In this document: one piece after another, positions 56,440-64,000 of the stretch
Numbering within the stretch: the first letter of the stretch is position 1
Layout: each line of letters starts with the position of its first letter
DNA from: Euonymus europaeus
Lineage: Eukaryota; Streptophyta; Magnoliopsida; Celastrales; Celastraceae
Length of the DNA: 64,000 nt
Assembly: GCA_963580455.1 (NCBI GenBank)
Contig: OY756957.1
Span: 8,933,001 to 8,997,000, forward strand
Direction of reading: 5' to 3'
Program-made: the position numbers and the translations under genes
Notes under the pieces: model-generated
The model's database searches: none
Seen by the model: the letters and a program-made list of their open reading frames with translations, nothing else
What the model was told of the DNA's origin: nothing

Positions 56440-59230
56440 TGCTTTGAATGCTTTCAAAGAGAATTCTTGGTACTTAGACAATGGATGCTCTCGTCACATT
56501 AGTGGAATTAAACATTGTTTTCATCATTTGAAGAGTATGATTGTGGAAAAGTCACTTTTGGTGATGGCATTCTTGCATCAATTACAGGCATAGGTACAGT
56601 CAAAACTTCAAGTAATTGTGTACTAAAAGGTGTCTTGTATGTTTGAAGGTTTAAAATCAAACTTTAGTAGTATTAGTCATTTATATGATTCAAATTATAC
56701 AATTGTGTTTAATAAGAGTAAATGTAGAATCTTGGATACTAATCAAGTTATGTTTTGCAAGGAAAAAGGTCAAGTGACAATTGCTATACAATTCCTATTA
56801 TTCAAAAAATTATGTGTAATTCTATAATTGAATCTTTCTTTGATAGATTATGGCATGAAAGATTAGGGCATCTAAACTTTCATGATCTTCAAAAAATATG
56901 CAATTCAAAGATTGTTCGAGGATTACCAAAGATTGGTTCTAAAATGGAATTGTGCGGTCCTTGTCAATTGGGTAAGCAAACCAAAGTAACTCATAAGAAG
57001 GTTAGTATTATCAGTACTATAAGGCCATCTGAAAATCTTCATATGAATCTTATGGGACCAACTCAAATTAAAAGCATTAGAGGTAAGAAATACATCATTG
57101 TCATTGTAGATGATTTTTCAAGGTACACATGGGTAAGCTTGTTGCATAAAAAATCTGAAACATTTGATGTATTCTATAATCTTTTTTTGATGTTGGCAAA
57201 CCTAAAGAAAGATGATGGTTTTCATTTGTGTAAATATTGAATTGATCATGGTACATAATTTGAAAATGCTAAATTTGATTTGTTTTGTAGTGAACTTGGA
57301 ATCAAGCATGAATATTCAGCTCCTAAAATACCACAACATAATGGTGTAATGGAAAGGAAGAACCGAGTTCTTCAAGAAATGGCAAGAACTATGATGCATG
57401 CCAAAACTTTTGCTCAAAAATATTGGACTAAAGCAATCAATACCTCTTGTTACATTTCCAACTGAGTTCATGTTAGAACGGGTACAAGTGTAGATCCAGT
57501 TGAGGTACCCACCAGACAACTTACCTCATTAAGACAACACCATTCAAATAAAAGTGAAGCAATTTTAGCAAGTGTACCTCAAGACAACAACAGTCAAACA
57601 CAAATGAAGTAGCATGTAGCAAATCTACCTCAGAGATGTTGAATTCATCATAACGAGTCGAAGATAATCATCCTCAAGATTTGGTTCTTGGAGAAATGAA
57701 TGTTCCAATGAAAACATATAAGAAACTCCATGATGAGGTTAATTACAATTGTTATGTGTCTCATATTGAACCTAATAATTTGAAAGAAACTTTGAGTGAT
57801 GAAAATTGGATCAATGCAATGCATGAGGAATTAAATCAATTCACAAGAAATGATGTGTGGACACTTGAGACCAGATAATGTCAACATTATTGGTACAAAC
57901 TAGATATTCAAGAATAAAACTAATGAGAATGAGAATATTACAAGGATCAAGGCTAAGTTAGTAGCGCAATGATATACACAAGTTGAAGGTATAGACTTTG
58001 ATGAAACATTTGCTCATGTTGCTCGTTTAGAGTCCATACATATCTTACTATCCATGGCATGCTTACTTAAGTTTAAATGATTTCAAATGGATGTCAAGAG
58101 TGCATTTCTAAATGGATTATTGAACGAGTAAGTATATGTTAAGCAGCCACAAGGTTTTGAGGATCCAAAGCATATATCTCATATGTATAAACTCAATAGA
58201 GCATTATATAGTCTCAAACAAACACCATGTGCTTGGTATGAAAGACTCACCATTTTTCTTTTGAATGTAGGTTTTATGAGAGGAACAGTGGATTAAACGT
58301 TATTTGTGAAGAAAGATCATGAGCATATACTTATTTCTCAAATATTTCTCAAATATTTGTTGATGATATAATCTTAGGATCCACTTCTATCAAACTTGCA
58401 CATGATTTTGGTGAATTAATGAAATCTGAGTTTGAAATGAGCATGATGGGTGAACTAACATATTTTCTAGGTTTTAAGGTGAAACAACAAAAATATGGAA
58501 TTTTTACATTTCACTCAAAATATGCTCGAAATTTGGGAAATTTTTTTGAGTTATGCTCACGTAAGCCAACACCAACACCTATGAGCCCTAGTGTAAAGCT
58601 AAGCAATGATATGTTAGGAAAATTAGTTGATCAAACCTTGTACAAAAGTATCATTGGTAGCTTGCTTTACCTAATTGCTTGTAGACCTAATATTGCATTT
58701 AGTGTATGTGTGTGTGCCAGGTATCAAACTGATCCAAAATAATCTCATTTGACAACTACAAAGAGGATTCTAAAGTATATGAATGGTACTTTGAATTATG
58801 ATCTTTATTATTCACAAGACACTAATGTCTCTCTTGCTAGCTATTCAGATACAGATTGGGCATGATGTAGTGATAATAGGAAGAGTACTTATGGTGGTTG
58901 CTTCTACATTGGGGCTAACCTTGTAGCATGGCACAACAAGAAGCAAAACTCTATCTCCTCGTCAACTGCTGAAGTTGAATACATAGCTGCTGGCAGCTGT
59001 TGTACTCAATTCCTCTAGATGAAACAAATGATTTGCGACTATGAATTGAATTAGGAAAGTATAATTGTTTTTTGTGATAACATGAGTGCAATTATTATTC
59101 AAAAAATTTTGTTCAACATTCTTGGACAAAGCATATGGACATTCAATATCATTTCATCTGTGATCTTGTTGAAGGTAATTTAACATCTCTTGAATATATT
59201 TCCTCTAAAAATCAATTGACTGATATCGAT
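56440..59230 (+). pseudogene. SIRE-like pol (protease, integrase, RT, RNase H), disrupted
   Basis: Protease site SWYLDNGCSRHISG at about 56466 (Asn for Ser in the active site). Pre-integrase WHERLGHLNFHDLQKICN. The integrase reads LHMNLMGPTQ, where Asn replaces the usual Asp, then VDDFSRYTWVSLLHKKSETF, and APKIPQHNGVMERKNRVLQE retains the Glu. RT from about 57830 has KLVAQ*YTQVEGIDFDETFA, FQMDVKSAFLNGLLNE and, after an 11-bp duplication that shifts the frame, IFVDDIILGS at about 58355. It continues MMGELTYFLGFKVKQQKYGI. RNase H reads SYSDTDWA, then SISSSTAEVEYIAAGSCCTQ. Stops are frequent. Domain order and motifs are typical of the SIRE/Maximus lineage. Confidence 0.88.
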
Positions 59231-60277
59231 TAATTAGATTTTTAGTTTCATTATGACATCATGTGTGTGGCATATCTACTGATCTATGAAAAATTCTTAT
59301 ATATTGATGTCACATTCTTGTGTGTGTTCTAGTTTATTGGCTAATCAGATCATGAATCTGAAAAGAACATGTTATTGGACAATCTTGTATTGCACATATT
59401 TCTTCATGTAGTTTTATGCTAACATAATGCTTGGAATCTCCTTGATAGGTCTATTGAACAACACCTTTTGAAAATCTATCTTGCAAGCAAATACAATGGA
59501 AAGGGCTACGCCAAAAAAGGTATGTATCTCTTGAAATAGAGGGAGCTACATAAAATAAAGTGTGTATCTCTTAAAATAAAGGAAGCCATTTTGAAATGAC
59601 TGTGAAAGCCACCATGATCATTATAGCTTCTCCTTTTGAAATAAAATGGGTAGTGTATAACTCTTGTATTGCATCAAACATTCAGGAGTGCTAGATTTGA
59701 CAACCTATTAAAAGTTGATTTTGTGTATTATGTTGTGCTTTGTTAATTTCACGCTCTTGAAGTCACACAAAGTTTCACAAATCTCAAAACATGGTTCAGA
59801 TTTCAAAGACATGATGCCTGAAAAAGTTAGTCCAATTTGTGAAACATTATCTGATGTGACTTATTTATATCCGTATTTGTTCAAAGCTGGTAAAGTAATA
59901 AATTCCATACATGGAGTCATTCTGTTTTTGTTATCTAATATATATGGATGTTGTTTTTATTGTTTTTTTCTAAAGGATCATCTTTGAGTCATGTTGTTTT
60001 TCCAAGCACATCAGTACTAAGGTATCCTTCAATAACATACCTCATTTATTGATAATGGCAGTTTAGTAATTATTTCAAAATTCTGCTTGGTTTTGTCTTT
60101 GACAAGAGGCGGGTTACCTGTAAAAATTGATTGTGTTTGAAAATATCTCCATCTCTCTTAAAAGCCATACCCTCCTCCATTATCCTTCTTCTCCAACACC
60201 TCTTCTTGATCCATAACTTCTCTCTTCTTCTTATCCTAGTCTTCACTCAAGTCTCTCCTCTATATCTTTGGGTATTG
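59231..60277 (+). other. Spacer between pol and the env-like frame
   Basis: About 1 kb without a recognised domain. A 90-codon frame at 59715-59987 has no motif that I know and is probably chance. Repeated short phrases (TCTCTTGAAATA...GGAGC near 59525, TCTCTTAAAATA...GGAAGC near 59567) suggest a small duplication. Confidence 0.4.
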
Positions 60278-61310
60278 ATGGCCAAAAGAAAGAGAGATAC
60301 ACTCAAAGTCTCTACCATGGAGCCGGTTACTTGGATTATTAAGAATCCAGTGAAGAAATCCAAGAAACCCATTCCCGTAGCTTCTAGGTTCATCTCCAAA
60401 GAAGCCAAAGCTTCGTATGATGCTTATTTTGATGAACGAACTTTGAATGCAAAGAGACCATTTGATTGGGCATCTCTATTGTCAAGTTAGCTTTGATTAT
60501 GAATGTGCCACGGGTTGAATATCCTGGATTTGATATGTTTGATTTGCCTTATCAACATAGTTTAGATGAGTTGCATATGTATTTGTGCAAGGATGGGGGA
60601 GGTAAATTTGGTGAAAAATTACCTCATAAATTTCTTAAGACTAACCATAAGATACTACATTTGTTTATCTGCTCCACAATATTACCCACCAAGCATCATG
60701 GTGAGTTATCTAATAGATATTGTCGATTGCTCCATGCTATGTTGACTAGAAAATTTATGTGTTTGCCCTTATTAATCATTCATCATGTAATACACATCAA
60801 GGGTCATCAAGCCAGAAACATAAAATTTCCATTTGGAGTTCTCTTGACCAAGTATTTAGAGTTTGTAGGTGTGACCCTTACTCCATATTTAATTCCACTT
60901 CGTCCGCCTATTTTTACCAAAACGGTTCATTGGAGTGCCAAGCAATCACCTATTGTTCTATCTGTGGTTTTCCCAACACAGAGTTCCATAACTGTGTCCT
61001 CTGAATTGTTTGCACAAGTGGTTGATTTGTCCAGCAAGGCTACCTTGCTTGCTAAGAAAGCCACCTCACTTCAGAGCGTGTTAGAAAGTTTTAAGAATAT
61101 CGTGGTACCTGCACTACAAAGTTTGTCTTCTGCTCATGTCGAACTCTCCACTACTGTGAATTACATTGTTGCCTAGGTTGATCATAGTATTCAATTAAGG
61201 AATATTTTATTTGTTGATTTACAGGGTCGAATCATTGAAATTGAGAAACATCAGGATGAGACAAATGACATTCTCCAGCTTATTCGTCAGCGTGCTCATC
61301 TTTAACAGAT
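60278..61310 (+). pseudogene. SIRE-like env-like / plant transposon protein frame, frameshifted
   Basis: From ATG 60278 (MAKRKRDTLKVSTMEPVT) the frame reads RFISKEAKASYDAYFDERTL and ends at 60490. It resumes in another frame at about 60466 with LALIMNVPRVEYPGFDMFDL and HLFICSTILPTKHHGELSNR, then LPLLIIHHVIHI and IKFPFGVLLTKYLEFVGVTL. After a stop at 61174 a helical segment (RIIEIEKHQDETNDILQLIR) ends the unit. Frames with this pattern stand between pol and the 3' LTR of SIRE-type elements and are called env-like; databases list the central part as a putative plant transposon protein. A segment after RPFDW seems deleted. No true viral envelope function is shown or implied. Confidence 0.62.
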
Positions 61311-61589
61311 TGTGGGTCAAAAAAAGGAGAATGTTTGCTTGAGGGGGAGATGTGATGTTGCTTCTTAGATATTTGAATATTTTCTACTTCGTAGGTTGTT
61401 GCGTAGTAGTTGGTAGCATAGGAATAGTTGTTTTTGGTTGGTAGGGGAGTAGTTACTTTTGTTTTGTTGTTAGATATTAAAAATTGAATGCTTGGAGGAA
61501 TGTTAAGTGCATAGGCTATATATTGGTTGTCTTGTGCTGTTATTTTGATTGTGCATGTATTTTGATCCCACAATTGTCAAGGGGGAGAT

Positions 61590-62504
61590 TGTTGATTTGT
61601 TTGATGGTTTGTAAAATCCTGATATGACAATAGTATGATGAGATAATTATGTGCTGATGAAGTAACCTTAGGTAAGTTGCTTCATAACAGGTTTATGAGT
61701 GTCGTTAAAATCACATGTGGTATTGCATGGGATTCGCATGGTGTTTACATACACTGTTTGAATGGTGAATAGATAACATCACGCGTGACTTTTTAAGTTG
61801 ATAATATCATGTTTTTTTTATGATGATAATGCAATAGGTGGTTGTGTCGCGTATATATATCTGTAGATAACGCTCACCACTTAATGGATATGTGGTTATC
61901 TCAATATCTTATTTGTGGATAATTAACTTATATTTGTTAGGCCTTTTTGCTTTATCATGATTTGTTTTTTAGGATATGTTATTCAGATATTATCATAATC
62001 TAGAGATGTCTATCAAGATGAGTATGGTGCTCTATAAAAGGTGTGGCTATCATAGAATGAAGGTTATGGAAGCTACCTGCAAACTTGGCCATTTATTCTT
62101 GCTTCTATGTGTTTTCATATTCTCTCATTATTTAGTTATCTCTTAAAGTGAGATCTTGGGTGACAGTGTGGAGAGAATTGTATTGAGGTTATTTTGTGAA
62201 TCTACAAAGGTGTGTGTAGTTCATTGAGGTGAAGTCTTTTGGTAATTTCAAAAACGAGCACTATCTTGTTGGTTTGAAACAAACACTGAATGAGATGTAT
62301 GAGCGATGTCTTTAGATCAAAGATAGGGTTGTACTCTTGATTCGCGATTAGTGTATTATTTCACAAGGTTGGATGCTTATAGACTCGAGGTTTTTCCCAA
62401 GTTGGATTTTCCTCATAAAATTCTTGGTATTGTTTATTTTATTTTTCGTATTTTATTTTTCATATTTGTTGGCTAACGTTTTTGGTGAGGTGCATCAACT
62501 TTCA
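61590..62504 (+). repeat. 3' LTR of the SIRE-like element
   Basis: It starts TGTTGATTTGTTTGATGG right after the purine tract CAAGGGGGAGAT and ends GCATCAACTTTCA, about 915 bp. It contains a GCTCTATAAAAGG box at about 62030 as TATA candidate. Relative to the 5' LTR it has extra segments near 61955-61995 and 62126-62190. Confidence 0.83.
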
Positions 62505-63197
62505 AAATCAAAATCAATGTAATACAGAAATACCATTGAACAAAACCACAATATAAGTGCAATACAGAAAAAGATAATTGTAGAAACAATGAATGAATTC
62601 CGAAAACATCAAAGAGGCATTGGATTAAAACAACAAATCAAAAATGGACTTTTTTCTTAACTCTAGCAAACATGCAATTATTGAAATGAAAAAGATAGAT
62701 TACAACATCTAGAAAATGTTGCTAATCTAAAAGTAATCAATGTAATCCCAAAAAAGTGCTCAAACCTAGTAAAAAACTCCGTAAAAAAATGACAAGCATA
62801 AAAACAAAAAAAAAACCACCTAAAAGCAAATTAAAAATAGATGGAACAATTAAAACAATTTGGGAAAGAAAAAAAACACGCATAAGAACCAGTGAAAAAT
62901 CTATTTGGTAAGACCAACCTATTGAGTGAAAAACATACGCAAAATGAACTTTCGTTCCCCACCTCAGCTCAAACTCGCTAGATCAACTACATAGATGAAG
63001 AAAATCGTAGGATCGATGTCGGTTTCGAACATTGACACAAAACAAGGGGGAAGAGAGAGAATACCAGAGGAGAGAAACATTTTTTGAACTTCAAAAATAA
63101 TCCTACATGTCCAATCATGTGACGTGATATGTAGTGTTGGACTTGGGCTGGGTCGCCCATGTGGGCTAGACTCAGCCCAGCCCATTTATTTAAGGGA
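62505..63197. other. AT-rich flank, no gene
   Basis: A-rich sequence with many short poly-A runs. Open frames on the minus strand near 63000-63200 are short and have no motif. A GGGCTGGG...CCCAGCCC pair at about 63147-63184 forms a small inverted repeat. Confidence 0.35.
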
Positions 63198-63262
63198 GTT
63201 GAGGCAGTTGTCTTGGAGACAACTGCTCTCAACTGCCAATATACGTTAAACGTATATTGGCA
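63198..63262. repeat. Two adjacent near-perfect hairpins
   Basis: Hairpin 1 (63198-63233): GTTGAGGCAGTTGTCT pairs with AGACAACTGCTCTCAAC around a TGG loop, with one bulged T. Hairpin 2 (63234-63262): TGCCAATATACGTT pairs exactly with AACGTATATTGGCA around a single A. They abut each other with no spacer. Confidence 0.9.
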
Positions 63263-64000
63263 AGGAAAAACAGAGGTTAAGAACTCTCTCCCAAAAATCT
63301 ACTTCTCCAGTTCCTGAAAAACAAGAAATCAGAAGGGTATTCGTACTGTGGAATCTAACTCGGTTCTACTAATTGGAGTAACGTGTTGAAGCATTGAAAT
63401 CTACTTACGATCCTGTCAAATTTGTCGTACCGATCAAGAAACTAGTAAGTGTTTCTTCTTCCTATCGTATCTACATGTAGGATTGAGTTATTTTGGATAC
63501 CTTAAGCTGGGTATCAATTAGCAATCAATAGGACTGTTACTGATTATATTAAAATCCTAAATGTGGTTTTAGTATGACGAGCTGACGAAAACAGAAGTAA
63601 AATCTCCAAAGCAACACCATAAAAAGTTGAATTTCTCATTTTGCCCTCCTTGAAAAATCAAAATACAATTTTTTTTGTCGAATTTTACACCTTGTTTTTT
63701 CAGAGTTTATTTTGAAAAGAAAAGGAGAAATTTGTTTTGTCCATTATAAATAGTGGGTATCACATTTTTCTTTGCTTTTTTATTGGATTTTTTTTAGCTT
63801 TTTTAGTTTCTTCTTATTTCTTAAATATCATAGTATTGATTAGATTTTGGAGTCAGCATAAATTCCCATCGAGAAGCATCTGTATCATTTAATTTTAATT
63901 TTAATTTTAATGGTACGAGAAAGAAGCACTCGTCTTAATAAGGTTGTGAAGGCCTAATCTCATTCTCCAGTGTAACCAATGACCCAATTTTCTGTTCTTT
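63263..64000. other. Window end, no gene identified
   Basis: No convincing coding region. A donor-like CTAGTAAGTG near 63446 follows a mixed-composition stretch and could be an exon edge, but no reading frame supports it. A TTTTAATTTTAATTTTAATGG run lies near 63890. Confidence 0.3.

Larger units (their letters stand above)
51516..62504 (+). mobile_element. SIRE-like Ty1/copia element with env-like frame and nested inserts
   Basis: LTRs lie at 51516-52334 and 61590-62504. The primer site TGGTATCAGAGT is at 52337. Coding remnants follow in SIRE/Maximus order: gag (broken by insertions between 52457 and about 54800), protease, integrase, reverse transcriptase, RNase H and an env-like frame. A CAAGGGGGAGAT purine tract stands right before the 3' LTR. 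The total is about 11 kb, of which about 2.3 kb is foreign. The first 20-odd bases of the 5' LTR appear lost or diverged, and I found no target duplication. Stops and frameshifts throughout make it inactive. Copy 1 at 13.7 kb is a truncated relative. Confidence 0.85.

Noticed and set aside
1..64000. CRISPR arrays, bacterial operons, ribosomal RNA genes or phage genes
   Set aside because: No regularly spaced direct repeats with unique spacers, no ribosomal RNA sequence and no prokaryotic gene layout were seen; introns and plant retroelements show a plant nuclear origin.

Overview
This is a window of nuclear DNA from a flowering plant, most likely a eudicot. It has GT-AG introns, a plant GATA factor of the GATA26/27 type, a SUVH histone methyltransferase relative, and many nested plant retrotransposons. 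I see no bacterial, organellar or viral gene. I could not name the species.

Layout. From 1 to about 9.3 kb is a stack of antisense Ty3/gypsy-like LTR copies. One of them was hit by a sense-oriented solo LTR (3871-5923) flanked by a perfect 5-bp target duplication. From 9.4 to 12.5 kb are the integrase of a Tat/Ogre-like Ty3 element and, on the opposite strand downstream, a decayed plant mobile domain (PMD) reading frame. From 13.7 to 21.9 kb is a 3'-truncated SIRE-like Ty1/copia element. Its LTR was invaded by a complete but dead 5.5-kb copia element (14092-19617) with matching LTRs and a 5-bp target duplication. From 23.0 to 24.5 kb is a third copia element reduced to two LTRs and a scrap of coding sequence.

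From 24.5 to 37.3 kb is the only gene-rich island. It holds a SUVH5/6-like H3K9 methyltransferase pseudogene (minus strand, at least six lesions), a doubtful small reading frame, and an apparently intact eight-exon GATA26-like gene (minus strand, 540 residues, phases closing exactly). The SUVH damage lies beside an undamaged eight-exon gene, which argues that it is real decay rather than poor sequence.

From 38.5 to 46.4 kb is an Athila-like Ty3 element whose integrase core is deleted. Abutting its 3' LTR is a 5.0-kb PIF/Harbinger DNA transposon (46369-51380). It still carries both of its genes, a DDE nuclease and a Myb/SANT partner, each broken by point lesions. From 51.5 to 62.5 kb is an 11-kb SIRE-like element with two LTRs, gag, pol and a decayed env-like reading frame, and with foreign sequence inside gag. 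The last 1.5 kb is non-coding but holds two adjacent, nearly perfect hairpins.

The window therefore contains one credible working gene (GATA26-like), one recently dead chromatin gene, and otherwise layered transposons. I found no convincing new multi-gene system. The items most worth a second look are the antisense PMD frame, the phased CCTAGG array, the tRNA-like hairpin in the copia gag-pol spacer, the transposon-end palindrome and the twin hairpins near 63.2 kb.
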